Of a DNA stretch of 64,000 nucleotides, positions 8,343 through 16,829 are shown in pieces. Source of the stretch: Methylobacterium sp. Leaf91 (GTDB lineage Bacteria > Pseudomonadota > Alphaproteobacteria > Rhizobiales > Beijerinckiaceae); assembly GCF_001422815.1 (NCBI RefSeq), contig NZ_LMMP01000001.1, forward strand, positions 495,919 to 559,918, in the 5' to 3' direction. A model generated the notes under the pieces. The model was not told where the DNA came from. It saw nothing but the letters and a program-made list of their open reading frames with translations, and searched no databases. Each line of letters begins with the position of its first letter. Position 1 is the first letter of the stretch. Position numbers and translations under genes: made by a program.

Positions 8343-9080
8343 TTACTCGCCTTCGCTCTCGCTGACATAGTCGCGCCAGATCGGGCTTGCACTGAGAGAC
8401 GAGACGAACGCAGCATGCTGGCTAACGTCCAAGGGGTTCAAGCGGTTGCGCAATCGGCGTGGCCCCGTGGCGACGGGACCGTCGCCGGAGGCAACGATCT
8501 GGATCGGTTCGGCGGCCTCGACCATCGCCAGGCCAAGGCTTGTCTGCTTGCCGCCCAGCAGCTCGATATAGACCTCGGCCAGGATCTGAGCGTCGAGAAG
8601 CGCACCGTGTTTGGTGCGCCGCGTCGTATCGATCCCATAGCGTACGCAAAGCGCGTCGAGGCTGTTGGAAGCGCCGGTATGCTTGCGCCGCGCCATCTGC
8701 AGCGTGTCGACCACCGCCCCCAGGTCGATCTGCGGCGGTCCGCCTTCGCCGAGCCGGGCGAACTCCATGTTGAGGAAGCCCACATCGAAGGGCGCGTTGT
8801 GGATCACGAGGGGGGAATCGCCGCAGAAGGCGACGAAATCGTCCACGATCGCCGAGAAGACGGGTTTGTCCGCCAGAAACGCGTCGGACAGACCGTGGAC
8901 GCCGAACGCGCCCTGCGAGACCGGCCGAGTCGGGTTGACGTAACGGTGGAAGGTCACCCCCGTCTGGATGTGGTTGATGAGCTCGACGCAGCCGATCTCG
9001 ATCAGCCGGTCCCCGTTCTTGGCATCCGTACCGGTGGTTTCGGTGTCGAGGACGATCTCACGGAGCATGGTGCGGTCCAT
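8343..9080 (-). CDS. dnaQ: DNA polymerase III epsilon subunit (3'-5' proofreading exonuclease)
   Basis: A 245-residue protein. The DEDDh exonuclease motifs are complete: VLDTETTG near the N terminus (ExoI, D and E), VIHNAPFDVGFLNME (ExoII), and HGALLDAQILAEVYIEL (ExoIIIepsilon, H and D). The C-terminal 50 residues form the tail that contacts the alpha subunit. It is the replicative proofreading subunit. It is the last gene of the leftward run ppsR-maf-aroE-coaE-dnaQ, 23 bp after coaE. Confidence 0.96.
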   Translation of the reverse strand: MDRTMLREIVLDTETTGTDAKNGDRLIEIGCVELINHIQTGVTFHRYVNPTRPVSQGAFGVHGLSDAFLADKPVFSAIVDDFVAFCGDSPLVIHNAPFDVGFLNMEFARLGEGGPPQIDLGAVVDTLQMARRKHTGASNSLDALCVRYGIDTTRRTKHGALLDAQILAEVYIELLGGKQTSLGLAMVEAAEPIQIVASGDGPVATGPRRLRNRLNPLDVSQHAAFVSSLSASPIWRDYVSESEGE

Positions 9081-9103
9081 TCGAGGAGAAACGAAGCGGT
9101 CGG

Positions 9104-9709
9104 TCAGGCTTGGCCTGCGCCGACGAGCCGTTCGATGAGAGCGTCGACCTGATTTTCGGCGCCAGCAAGGCCAAGCCCGGTATCGATGAGGAAGTCGGCA
9201 CGGGCGCGCTTATCGGCATCGGGCATCTGCTTGGCGAGGATCGCGGCAAAAGCCGCCTCAGACATGCCTGGGCGCGCCAGCACACGCTGCCGCTGAACAT
9301 CGGGATCCGCCGTCACCACCAGAACCGCATCGCATCTCGCCTCTCCGCTGGTCTCGAACAGGAGGGGGATGTCGAGGATCACCAGGGAGGCGTCGGCGTG
9401 CTCGTCGAGGAAGCGCTGCTCCTCCGCGCGGACGAGGGGATGGATCGCGGCTTCCAGCCGGGCGAGAGAATCCGGCCGGCCGAGCACATGGTCCCGCAGG
9501 CGCGCGCGGTCGACGGAGCCATCCTCCGCGATGGCGTCGGGGAACAGGTCGGTAATGAGACGGGCGCCGGCTCCACTCGCGGCGTAGAGGCGCCGCACCG
9601 CCGCATCCGCGTCGTGGAGCGGGATGCCGCGCCGGGCGAACATGGCGGCCGTGGTCGATTTCCCCATGCCGATGGAGCCGGTGAGGCCGAGAATGAACGG
9701 CCGGGTCAA
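9104..9709 (-). CDS. coaE: dephospho-CoA kinase
   Basis: A 201-residue kinase for the last step of coenzyme A synthesis. The P-loop GLTGSIGMGKSTT lies right at the N terminus, followed by the DADAAVRRLYA and HPLVRAEEQRF segments and PLLFETSGEARCDAVLVV, all typical of CoaE. The start is placed at the TTG (9709), because it overlaps the aroE stop as TTGA and puts the P-loop in its normal position. In-frame codons further upstream lie deep inside aroE and encode unrelated sequence. Confidence 0.93.
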   Translation of the reverse strand: MTRPFILGLTGSIGMGKSTTAAMFARRGIPLHDADAAVRRLYAASGAGARLITDLFPDAIAEDGSVDRARLRDHVLGRPDSLARLEAAIHPLVRAEEQRFLDEHADASLVILDIPLLFETSGEARCDAVLVVTADPDVQRQRVLARPGMSEAAFAAILAKQMPDADKRARADFLIDTGLGLAGAENQVDALIERLVGAGQA

Positions 9710-10548
9710 CGGTTCGCGACCAGATCGGCGACGATCAGGGCACGCAGCTCCGGCGTCACCACGGGACGGGTCCCGAACCAGCGTTCGAAACCCGGCACTG
9801 CCTGATGCAGGAGCATGCCGAGCCCGTCCACCACGCGATGCCCTCGCGCAGCTGCCGCTGCGAGGAGCGGCGTCTCCAAGGGCGAGTACACGATATCGGC
9901 GACGGCACATTCAGCCGGCAAACGATCCAGCTTGATGTCGAGGGGCGGCTTGCCGGTCATGCCGAGGGAGGTAGTGTTGACGAGAAGCCGGGCGCGGCGG
10001 AGGGCATCGTCGAGCCTGTCCCAGTCGATGGCCTCCACGCGGGACGGATCGAGTTCCACGATGGCCTCGGCCCGCGAGCGCGTGCGGTTGGCCACGAGGA
10101 TGCGGCTCGCCGGCCGGTCGAGGAGGCCCGCAACGACGGCCCGTGCCGCCCCTCCCGCTCCGAGGATCACGACATCTCCCCCATCGGCGCCGAGCCGGTC
10201 CGCCCCGAGGGTCTCGTCGAGATGGGCGGTGAAGCCGACGGCGTCGGTGTTGTCGCCGACGAGACGTCCCTGCCCGTCGAAGGAGAGCGTGTTGACCGCG
10301 CCGATCCGCCGGGCGGACGCCGTCAGCACCTCGGCCCCGGCGAAGGCGGCTTCCTTATGTGGCAAAGTCACGTTTCCGCCGGCGAACCCAGCAGCCTTCA
10401 GGCCGCGCAGGAAGGTCCCAAAATCCTCCGGCGCCACGTCGATCCGCTCGTAGGACCCATCGAGCCCGAGGGTCGAGAGCCAGTGTCCGTGGATCATCGG
10501 CGACCGGGAATGGGCGATCGGATGACCGACGACGAAGGCTTTGATCAT
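9706..10548 (-). CDS. aroE: shikimate dehydrogenase
   Basis: A 280-residue NADP-dependent enzyme reducing 3-dehydroshikimate to shikimate. Substrate-site motifs are GHPIAHSRSPMIH near residue 8, GGNVTLPHKEAAF with the catalytic lysine, and GDNTDAVGF with the catalytic aspartate. The nucleotide-binding loop is VVILGAGGAARAVVAGL and the conserved NRTRSRAEAI follows it. The length is standard. It overlaps coaE by 4 bp at its end and follows maf by 26 bp, so it is part of one transcript with its neighbours. Confidence 0.96.
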   Translation of the reverse strand: MIKAFVVGHPIAHSRSPMIHGHWLSTLGLDGSYERIDVAPEDFGTFLRGLKAAGFAGGNVTLPHKEAAFAGAEVLTASARRIGAVNTLSFDGQGRLVGDNTDAVGFTAHLDETLGADRLGADGGDVVILGAGGAARAVVAGLLDRPASRILVANRTRSRAEAIVELDPSRVEAIDWDRLDDALRRARLLVNTTSLGMTGKPPLDIKLDRLPAECAVADIVYSPLETPLLAAAAARGHRVVDGLGMLLHQAVPGFERWFGTRPVVTPELRALIVADLVANR

Positions 10549-10574
10549 GAATGGGTCTCGCGGGGCGTTCGGGA

Positions 10575-11213
10575 TCAGAAGGCAAGGCAGCCATGGCAGC
10601 GCAACCGGTCAAGCAATCCGGTCAGCGGCAGGCCGAGGATCGTGGCATGGGCGCCTTCGATTTCCGCGAACAGATGGATGCCGAGGCCTTCCAGCTGGTA
10701 TCCCCCCACCGTGCCGGTGACGCGGTCATGGCCGGCAATCGACAGATAGGTGTCGATGGCGGCCGCGCTCAGGTCCCGCATGGTCAGACGGGCCTCGTCG
10801 TGAATCACGTCCTGCTCGCGCCCCGGTACGATGAGTGCGGCGGCGGAATGCAGGGAATGCGTCCTGTTGGATAGCCGGCTCAGCTGATGTTTCGCCGCGT
10901 CGAGGGAGGCGGATTTGTGGAACACCTCCCCGTCGCAGGCGAGAACCTGATCCGCGGCCAGGACGATCCTGTCGCGGGCCTTTTCCGCGACCGCCCGTGC
11001 CTTGGCCAGGGCCAGCCGGCGGGCGAGATCGGCGGGGGCGAGGGGGCCTGAATCGGCCTCGATGCCTCGCTCGTCGACATTCGGGATCACGACCTCCACG
11101 TCGAGGCCGGCGGCTTCGAGGAGATGCCTGCGCGTCGGCGAGCCGGAGGCAAGAACCAATGGACGTTCGGGAAGCCAGAGATGGGTCATGACGGAGCTCG
11201 CTTCGCGTTTCAC
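10575..11213 (-). CDS. maf: Maf-family nucleotide pyrophosphatase
   Basis: A 212-residue protein with the Maf signature [19 protein letters not shown], then the VDER loop, [24 protein letters not shown] (catalytic AADQ) and [16 protein letters not shown]. Maf proteins hydrolyse non-canonical or modified nucleoside triphosphates to monophosphates. Here TVGGYQ replaces the DKAGAY-type motif, as in the Maf-like branch common in alphaproteobacteria. Two starts are possible: the GTG at 11213, which overlaps the ppsR stop as GTGA, or the ATG at 11189, which is closer to the family start (204 residues). Neither has a clear ribosome site. Confidence 0.92.
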   Translation of the reverse strand: MKREASSVMTHLWLPERPLVLASGSPTRRHLLEAAGLDVEVVIPNVDERGIEADSGPLAPADLARRLALAKARAVAEKARDRIVLAADQVLACDGEVFHKSASLDAAKHQLSRLSNRTHSLHSAAALIVPGREQDVIHDEARLTMRDLSAAAIDTYLSIAGHDRVTGTVGGYQLEGLGIHLFAEIEGAHATILGLPLTGLLDRLRCHGCLAF

Positions 11214-12040
11214 GCCACGATGAACTTGAGCCGGTGCTCGCGGTGGAGATCGAGGATCGCGGCGGCGGTCTCCTCGATGGACCGCCTCGTGACGTCGATG
11301 GTCGGCCAGCGATGTCGGCTGCAGAGTTTGCGGCAGGCGGCGATCTCGTCGGCGACGGCGTCGCGATCGACATAGAGAGAGGTGTCGTCCGCCTTCAGGC
11401 TCAGCAGACGGTTCTGACGAATCTGCACGATCCGCTCAGGAGACGCGAGAAGGCCGACCACGAGGGGCTTGCGGGCGTTCTCGAGATTGGGCGGCACCGG
11501 CATGCCGGGCACGAGCGGGAAATTCGCGGTTTTCAGCCCACGATTGGCCAGATAGATCGCCGTCGGGGTCTTCGAGGTGCGGCTGACGCCCACGAGGATC
11601 ACGTCGGACTCGTCGATGTCGAAGGGCAGGTTGCCGTCGTCATGCGCGAGGGTGAAGTTCATCGCGTCGATGCGCTTGAAATATTCGGCGTTCAGCATGT
11701 GCTGCGCTCCCGGCCGGGCCGTCGTCTCTGCGCCGAGATAGGATTGGAGCAGGGCGTGGACCGGCTGGAGCACGGAGAGGCAGGGCGAGCCCGTCTCGCG
11801 ACAGGCCGCTTCCAGCCGCTCGGTGAGGTCGTGCCCGACGAGCGTGTAGAGGACGAGGCCCGGCGCCGCCTCGATCTCGGAGATCACCCGTTCGAGCTGG
11901 GCCGAGGATCGCACCAGGGGATAGACATGCTCGATGGCCGAGACGCCTTCATACTGGGCGGCGGCGGCGCGACCCACATTGATGAGGGTCTCACCGGTGG
12001 AATCCGACACGAGATGGAGATGGAAGTAGCTGCGACTCAT
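11210..12040 (-). CDS. ppsR: pyruvate, phosphate dikinase regulatory protein (DUF299)
   Basis: A 276-residue bifunctional kinase/pyrophosphorylase of the DUF299 family, which uses ADP to phosphorylate and phosphate to dephosphorylate a threonine on PPDK or PEP synthetase. It opens with [20 protein letters not shown], typical of the family. The P-loop-like [18 protein letters not shown] and the C-terminal [15 protein letters not shown] are clear. It is the first gene leaving the putative origin leftwards, and maf overlaps its stop. Whether its target here is PPDK or PpsA cannot be told from the window. Confidence 0.94.
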   Translation of the reverse strand: MSRSYFHLHLVSDSTGETLINVGRAAAAQYEGVSAIEHVYPLVRSSAQLERVISEIEAAPGLVLYTLVGHDLTERLEAACRETGSPCLSVLQPVHALLQSYLGAETTARPGAQHMLNAEYFKRIDAMNFTLAHDDGNLPFDIDESDVILVGVSRTSKTPTAIYLANRGLKTANFPLVPGMPVPPNLENARKPLVVGLLASPERIVQIRQNRLLSLKADDTSLYVDRDAVADEIAACRKLCSRHRWPTIDVTRRSIEETAAAILDLHREHRLKFIVA

Positions 12041-12319
12041 CGGAAATTCCCATCCCAGGCCGGCGGACGGGCTCGAGGGATCTCCGGGTTATCCACCACA
12101 CCTGAAGGCCGGAGTCGACAGGTGGGGATAAAGCACCCCTGTCCGGGCCGGGGGCGGAACCTTCCCCCGCGTTGTCGACTCTCACGTCAACATGCAGACC
12201 AACGACCCTCGTCCCGATCCCGGTTTGGGAGATTCAGGGAGGGTTCGGGCACGGGAGACCCATCACGGCGCGCAAGTCGCTGATTAGACTTCCCGTTCTC
12301 GAAAGTTAGCGCGAACCCG

Positions 12320-12335
12320 TTAAAGCCCCGTTAAC
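12320..12335. promoter_or_regulatory. CtrA binding site within oriC
   Basis: The sequence reads TTAA, seven bases, TTAAC, an exact match to the CtrA consensus TTAA-N7-TTAAC. TTAA is rare in this window; I noticed only about three other instances. In Caulobacter CtrA binds the origin and blocks initiation. This site is 22 bp from the nearest DnaA box and 56 bp from the AT-rich block. Confidence 0.7.
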
Positions 12336-12384
12336 GGCGGTGCGGCGGGGATGGGGTGTGGACAAGTTCGCGGTCCCGTCATCC

Positions 12385-12442
12385 CCCGTCTAAAAGAAAA
12401 AACAGAGTCCTAGAATCTCTCTTTTCTTATTAGATAGACGGG
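12385..12442. other. AT-rich block flanked by inverted repeat, candidate DNA unwinding element
   Basis: Perfect 8-bp arms CCCGTCTA (12385-12392) and TAGACGGG (12435-12442) enclose purine-run AAAAGAAAAAACAGAG on one side and CTCTCTTTTCTTATTAGA on the other, so the whole block is roughly palindromic. Its A/T content is far above the surroundings. It lies 20 bp from the DnaA box at 12357, which is the usual placement of an unwinding element. Confidence 0.55.
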
Positions 12443-12600
12443 ACGGGGACAGGGATTTTCGGCCACCCCCGGAGGCTCTCGCAGGGAGCAGGGCTTTCGG
12501 AAGTGGGCATGGGAGAAGCGGCGACGTCCTGCGGTAAAACAACGTCCCTCGGCAAAAGATCTTCCCGAGAAGGGGCAGGGACGTCATAGCTCTGTTCCAA

Positions 12601-12617
12601 GGGGGAGGGTCTCCCCC
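12601..12617 (+). promoter_or_regulatory. hairpin holding the hemE ribosome-binding purines
   Basis: GGGGGAG (12601-12607) pairs perfectly with CTCCCCC (12611-12617) across a 3-base loop, ending 6 bases before the first hemE ATG. The only Shine-Dalgarno-like purine run before that ATG is inside the stem. Translational masking is an inference. Confidence 0.4.
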
Positions 12618-12623
12618 ATCAAG

Positions 12624-13715
12624 ATGGACCGGGCGGATACGCGCATGACTCGACGTGACGGCACCGATCGTGCGCTGCTTCAGGTTCTCGACGGCAAACC
12701 GTCCCGGATCCCTCCCGCCTGGATGATGCGGCAGGCCGGACGCTATCTGCCGGAATATCGCGAGGTCCGGGCCAGGGCCGGTTCGTTCCTCGACCTCTGT
12801 TACAATCCGGACTTCGCCACCGAAGTGACCCTGCAGCCGATCCGGCGGTTCGGCTTCGACGCGGCGATTCTATTCTCCGACATCCTCGTCGTGCCGGACG
12901 CCCTCGGGCAGAATGTCCGCTTCGTCGAAGGGGAAGGCCCGCGTCTCGACCCGGTCCATGGCCGGGACGAGTTCGCTCGCCTGAAACAGGCCGATGATCC
13001 GAGCATCTTCCAGCATCTGGAACCGGTCTTCGAGACCGTCCGGCGCTTGCGCTCTGAGTTGCCGGCCGAGACGACGCTTCTCGGGTTCTGCGGCGGTCCC
13101 TGGACGGTGGCGAGCTACATGATCGGCGGACGTGGCACGCCCGACCTCGCTCCCGCCCGCGCGCTCGCCGATACCGAGACCGCCCTGGTGGAAGCGCTCA
13201 TCGACCGCCTGGTCTCGGTGCAGATCGAGTACCTGTCGCGCCAGCTCGAAGCCGGCGCCGATGCGGTCCAGATCTTCGAATCCCATGCGGGTTCGCTGCC
13301 CCGGGCTCCCGGGGCGACGGCGGACGCCCTAGAACATTGGAGCTTCGCCCCCATCGCCCGCATCGTCGACGGGGTCAGGGCCCGCGTGCCGGGCGCGAAG
13401 ATCATCGTCTTCGCCCGGGGCTCGGGCCTGGAAGGCCATGCCCGCGTGATGGGCGAGACCGGTGCGGACGCCGTCGGTGTCGATTGGAGCGTCGATCTGA
13501 AGGCCCTGCGCGGTGCCGTGGCGCCGCGCACCGTGACCCAGGGCAACATCCACCCCGAAACGCTGATCGAGGGCGGTGAGGCCCTCGACGCGGCCGTGGA
13601 CGGGGTGCTCGAGGCGACGGAGGGACTGCCGCACATCTTCAACCTCGGCCACGGCATCACCCCGCAGACGCCGATCGCCCATGTGGAGCGGATGCTCGCC
13701 AGATTGCGGCGCTGA
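12624..13715 (+). CDS. hemE: uroporphyrinogen decarboxylase
   Basis: A 363-residue cytosolic enzyme converting uroporphyrinogen III to coproporphyrinogen III in haem and cobalamin precursor synthesis. The N-terminal signature [20 protein letters not shown] is intact, as are [29 protein letters not shown], and the C-terminal [12 protein letters not shown] and [12 protein letters not shown]. Two starts are possible, ATG at 12624 or 12645 (MTRRDGTDR), and both leave the signature complete. It is the first gene to the right of the putative origin and is followed 10 bp later by hemJ. Confidence 0.97.
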   Translation: MDRADTRMTRRDGTDRALLQVLDGKPSRIPPAWMMRQAGRYLPEYREVRARAGSFLDLCYNPDFATEVTLQPIRRFGFDAAILFSDILVVPDALGQNVRFVEGEGPRLDPVHGRDEFARLKQADDPSIFQHLEPVFETVRRLRSELPAETTLLGFCGGPWTVASYMIGGRGTPDLAPARALADTETALVEALIDRLVSVQIEYLSRQLEAGADAVQIFESHAGSLPRAPGATADALEHWSFAPIARIVDGVRARVPGAKIIVFARGSGLEGHARVMGETGADAVGVDWSVDLKALRGAVAPRTVTQGNIHPETLIEGGEALDAAVDGVLEATEGLPHIFNLGHGITPQTPIAHVERMLARLRR

Positions 13716-13725
13716 CGGCCTGACC

Positions 13726-14178
13726 ATGGCCGACACGCTCTATCCCTGGATCAAGGCGATCCACGTCATCGCCGTCATCTCCTGGATGGCGGGGCTGCTC
13801 TACCTGCCGCGCCTCTTCGTCTACCACGCGTCCCTGCCCGAGGGGCCGGCCTCCTCGGCCCAGTCCGAGACGTTCAAGGTCATGGAACGGCGCCTGATGA
13901 AGGCGATCATGAACCCGGCCATGATCGTCACCTGGCTGCTTGGCCTGTTCCTCGTCTGGCAGAGCGGGTTCTACGCGTCGGGTTGGATGCAGGCGAAGTT
14001 CGCCCTGGTCCTCGCCATGAGCGGCTGCCACGGCTGGTTCTCGCGGATGGTCAAGGATTTCGCCGCAGACCGGAACGCGCGGACCCACCGCTTCTACCGG
14101 ATGGTCAACGAGGTCCCGACGCTTCTCATGGTGGCCATCGTCATCCTCGTCATCGTCAAGCCGGGATTCGGATCATGA
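13726..14178 (+). CDS. hemJ: protoporphyrinogen IX oxidase HemJ
   Basis: A 150-residue inner-membrane protein with four hydrophobic helices (about residues 8-27, 63-81, 88-104 and 125-146). The HemJ hallmarks are IKAIHVIAVISWMAGLLYLP, with the conserved histidine in helix 1, followed by LPRLFVYH and VMERRLMKAIMNPAM. HemJ converts protoporphyrinogen IX to protoporphyrin IX in bacteria lacking HemG and HemY. The ATG lies 10 bp after hemE, so the two form a haem operon. Its stop overlaps the start of the next gene (ATGA). Confidence 0.93.
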   Translation: MADTLYPWIKAIHVIAVISWMAGLLYLPRLFVYHASLPEGPASSAQSETFKVMERRLMKAIMNPAMIVTWLLGLFLVWQSGFYASGWMQAKFALVLAMSGCHGWFSRMVKDFAADRNARTHRFYRMVNEVPTLLMVAIVILVIVKPGFGS

Positions 14179-14534
14179 TCGCATCGCATCCTCGTTACAG
14201 AGCATGGGGCCTTGCCGCGGTCATGATGCTGGCCGCATCCGGTGCCGAGGCCGCGAGCTTCCCGTGCGAGAAGGCGGAGACGCCCGACGAAAAGGCGATC
14301 TGCGGCCATCTTCCCCTCAACGATCTCGACGTGGAGATGGCGGTCCGGTTCGAGATCCTGCGCGGGCTCCTGCCCATGGGCGGAAACGCCAAGCTGCGCG
14401 ACGACCAGGAGGCCTGGCTGCAGGAACGGCGCAGCTGCGCAGCGGACGTCGCCTGCCTGACCAAGGCCTACGAGGCGCGCCTGAAGACCCTACGCGGCAT
14501 CTTCTCGGAATTCGCCAAGCAGGGGCCGCTGTAG
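14175..14534 (+). CDS. exported LprI-like (DUF1311) protein
   Basis: A 119-residue protein whose ATG overlaps the hemJ stop. A signal peptide (AVMMLAASGAEAASFP) is followed by the LprI/DUF1311 pattern: SFPCEKAETPDEKAIC, LNDLDVEMAVRFEIL, LRDDQEAWLQERRSC and CLTKAYEARLKTL, with four cysteines likely forming two disulfides. Relatives in other bacteria inhibit lysozyme or are uncharacterised periplasmic proteins. Its link to haem synthesis is only positional. Confidence 0.75.
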   Translation: MIASHPRYRAWGLAAVMMLAASGAEAASFPCEKAETPDEKAICGHLPLNDLDVEMAVRFEILRGLLPMGGNAKLRDDQEAWLQERRSCAADVACLTKAYEARLKTLRGIFSEFAKQGPL

Positions 14535-14554
14535 GAAGCAGGCCCCACAGAGGT

Positions 14555-15574
14555 TCAGCCCAGCCGCGTGAGCAGCCGGTCGATCAACGGGTTGTCCGGG
14601 CCGAAGGCGTAGTCGATCCGCCTGACGCTGACCGCGCTCGCTCCGGATTTCACGAGATCGTCCACGAGGTCGAACGTGGCGTCCACCGGGCAGTGGAGCA
14701 CGATCTCGGCGCTCCGGTTCTCCGGCATGCCGTAGGGCAGCTGGGCATCGTGCAGAGCGCTGATCCCGGCGAGATCGAGATCGCCGTCGGCCGGCATCGC
14801 CGCCCGGATCTCGCGGGTGAGGCGCGCGCGCTCCTCCGCCGCGATCCTGCCGAGCACGGTACGCAACGCCTTCTTCTGGCTCTGGCCCCAGGGGGCCGTA
14901 AGCGAGGCGACGAGATTGGCCTCCGAACGCAGGATGATGCCGTCGTCGAGGATCTTCAGAGCGTTGGCGGCGAGCGTCGCCCCCGTCGTGGTGATGTCGA
15001 CAATGATTTCCGCCGAGCCCGAAGCAGGCGCGCCTTCCGTGGCACCGAGGCTCTCGACGATGCGGTAATCGGCGACCCCGTGCTCGGCGAAGAAGCGCCG
15101 GGTCAGGTTCACGTATTTCGTGGCGATGCGCAGGCGGCGCCCGTGGCGGATGCGGAGTTCGGCCGCGACCTCATCGAGATCGGTCATGGCGCGGACGTCG
15201 ATCCAGGCCTGCGGCACCGCGACGACGACGGTGGCCTGACCGAAGCCGAGCGGCGTCAGCAACTCGACCTGGCCCCGCGCATCGGGAAGGCTCTCGCGGA
15301 TCAGATCCTCGCCGGTGACGCCGAGATGGGCGCTGCCGCTGGCGAGCTGGTTGGCGATCTCGGAAGCCGAGAGGTAGCGCACCTCCACATCCGGTACGCC
15401 GACGAGCTTGCCGCGATAGTCGCGCGCCCCCGCCCCTTGGGCGAGTTTCAGCCCCGCCCGGGCGAAGAAGGCGGAAGCGTTCTCCTGCAGGCGGCCTTTC
15501 GAGGGCACGGCGAGGACGAGGGGGCCCTCGGCCGGGCCTTGCGAAGCCTGGGGAGTCGGAACGGTCTCAGCCAC
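14555..15574 (-). CDS. hisG: ATP phosphoribosyltransferase
   Basis: A 339-residue enzyme for the first step of histidine synthesis, joining PRPP and ATP. It shows [13 protein letters not shown] at the N terminus, [15 protein letters not shown], and the PRPP loop [17 protein letters not shown]. The GTG at 15574 is chosen because a strong GGAAGGA lies 7 bases before it; it overlaps hisZ by 8 bp. The last 110 residues ([19 protein letters not shown]... SVRRIDYAF) form an extra domain resembling the regulatory C terminus of long-form HisG, although a HisZ partner is present. Confidence 0.93.
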   Translation of the reverse strand: MAETVPTPQASQGPAEGPLVLAVPSKGRLQENASAFFARAGLKLAQGAGARDYRGKLVGVPDVEVRYLSASEIANQLASGSAHLGVTGEDLIRESLPDARGQVELLTPLGFGQATVVVAVPQAWIDVRAMTDLDEVAAELRIRHGRRLRIATKYVNLTRRFFAEHGVADYRIVESLGATEGAPASGSAEIIVDITTTGATLAANALKILDDGIILRSEANLVASLTAPWGQSQKKALRTVLGRIAAEERARLTREIRAAMPADGDLDLAGISALHDAQLPYGMPENRSAEIVLHCPVDATFDLVDDLVKSGASAVSVRRIDYAFGPDNPLIDRLLTRLG

Positions 15575-16721
15575 GGGACGATCCTTCCGACGTGAGGACA
15601 CGGGACAGCCAAACGGCGCAGCCCACCGCCGGGATCGGCGTGGGGCTGCCCAGATGCTGGAGCAGTCCGTCGTAGCGGCCGCCGCCGACGAGGGGGGCGG
15701 CGCCTTGCCCTCGCGTCACCTCGAAGATGAAGCCGGTATAATAATCGAGGTTGCGGGCAAAGCTTCCCGAAAACCGGAACCGCTCCACGTCGAGACCACG
15801 CGCGGCCATGAAGCCGGTCCGTTCCTCGAACAAGGAGAGGGCGGCTTCCAGCGGCGCGTAAGTGACGCCCGCCGAGGCGGCGAGCTCGCGCATGGAGTTG
15901 GCGGCCTGATCCGGATCGCCCGAGATGGCGCGGTAGCGCTCGACGATGGCGCGGTTCTCAGTGTTGAGCCCGGCGCCGCCATTGGCTCGGGCCGAGGCCT
16001 TGGCGAGGAAGCGTTCCGCGATCTCGCCGGCGCTGCGTCCGCCCACGCGTGAAATGCCGGCGATGGACAGAACGTCCTCGACGAATGCGCGCACGCCCTT
16101 CGGATCCTGGCCCTGGATCGCCGCCAGCAACCCGGCATGCGGGTCTTCCACGGTCGCCACGGTGGTGACGTCGTCCAGGGAACGGCTCGCCGCGAGTGCT
16201 CGCAACGTCCGCCGCTTGGCGGCCGGCGGCACGTTGAGCCCATCGAGCAGCGCGTCGATGACGCCCATATCGCCGAGCCTTACCGAGACCTCACCGGCTC
16301 CGAGCAGGTCGAGGCCTTCGAGGGCGAGGCCGAGCACCTCCGCATCCGCCGCCGGGATGTCGGTGCGGCCGATGGACTCGATGCCCGCTTGGAGGAACTC
16401 CTCCGCCTCGCCGGAGCCGAGCCGGAAGACCGGGCCGAGATAGCTGTAATCGGCGGTCGTCCCGACGCTCCGCGCCAGATGCTGGCGGCAGACCGGAATG
16501 GTGAATTCCGGCCGCAGGCACAGTTCCGCGCCCGACGCGTCCTGCGTCACGAAGATCCGCCGGCGGATGTCTTCGCCGGAGAGTTCGAGGAACGGCTCCA
16601 CCGGCTGGAGCACGGCGGGCGTCACCGGGCCGTAGCCTCCGTGCGAGAAATGCGCGAGGAGCCGCGTTCCCTCATCCGCTCGCATGGTGTCGATCGGATC
16701 GACTGCCTCCGGTCTCGTCAT
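15567..16721 (-). CDS. hisZ: ATP phosphoribosyltransferase regulatory subunit
   Basis: A 384-residue paralogue of histidyl-tRNA synthetase that lacks the anticodon-binding domain and serves as the activating and feedback subunit of HisG. Class II synthetase traces remain: [15 protein letters not shown] (motif 2 region), [21 protein letters not shown], and [30 protein letters not shown] genuine hisS lies elsewhere in the window (58335-59873), which confirms this copy as hisZ. It overlaps hisG and is probably cotranscribed with it. Confidence 0.93.
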   Translation of the reverse strand: MTRPEAVDPIDTMRADEGTRLLAHFSHGGYGPVTPAVLQPVEPFLELSGEDIRRRIFVTQDASGAELCLRPEFTIPVCRQHLARSVGTTADYSYLGPVFRLGSGEAEEFLQAGIESIGRTDIPAADAEVLGLALEGLDLLGAGEVSVRLGDMGVIDALLDGLNVPPAAKRRTLRALAASRSLDDVTTVATVEDPHAGLLAAIQGQDPKGVRAFVEDVLSIAGISRVGGRSAGEIAERFLAKASARANGGAGLNTENRAIVERYRAISGDPDQAANSMRELAASAGVTYAPLEAALSLFEERTGFMAARGLDVERFRFSGSFARNLDYYTGFIFEVTRGQGAAPLVGGGRYDGLLQHLGSPTPIPAVGCAVWLSRVLTSEGSSRG

Positions 16722-16829
16722 GGTTCACCCGCCGCCTGATGCCGCGTCCTTTATCAACAGCATCCGGACTTGGCGACCACCCACAGAGCGGGAAGTCCGC
16801 CGACCTCCCATGCGGGCGGTGTCGGCGTC

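Larger units (their letters stand above)
12041..12623. other. putative chromosome replication origin (oriC)
   Basis: A 583-bp gene-free region between ppsR (leftward) and hemE (rightward), the neighbourhood of the chromosome origin in Caulobacter and many Hyphomicrobiales. It contains three 8-of-9 DnaA boxes: 12089-12097 (TTATCCACC), 12123-12131 (TTATCCCCA on the minus strand) and 12357-12365 (TTGTCCACA on the minus strand). It also has one exact CtrA box (12320-12335) and a 46-bp A/T-rich block (12391-12436), which is exceptional in this GC-rich window. Genes on both sides point away from it. Origin function is inferred, not shown. Confidence 0.75.

Noticed and set aside
15567-16721. hisZ as a second histidyl-tRNA synthetase
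   Set aside because: It lacks the anticodon-binding domain, overlaps hisG, and a complete hisS is present at 58335-59873.
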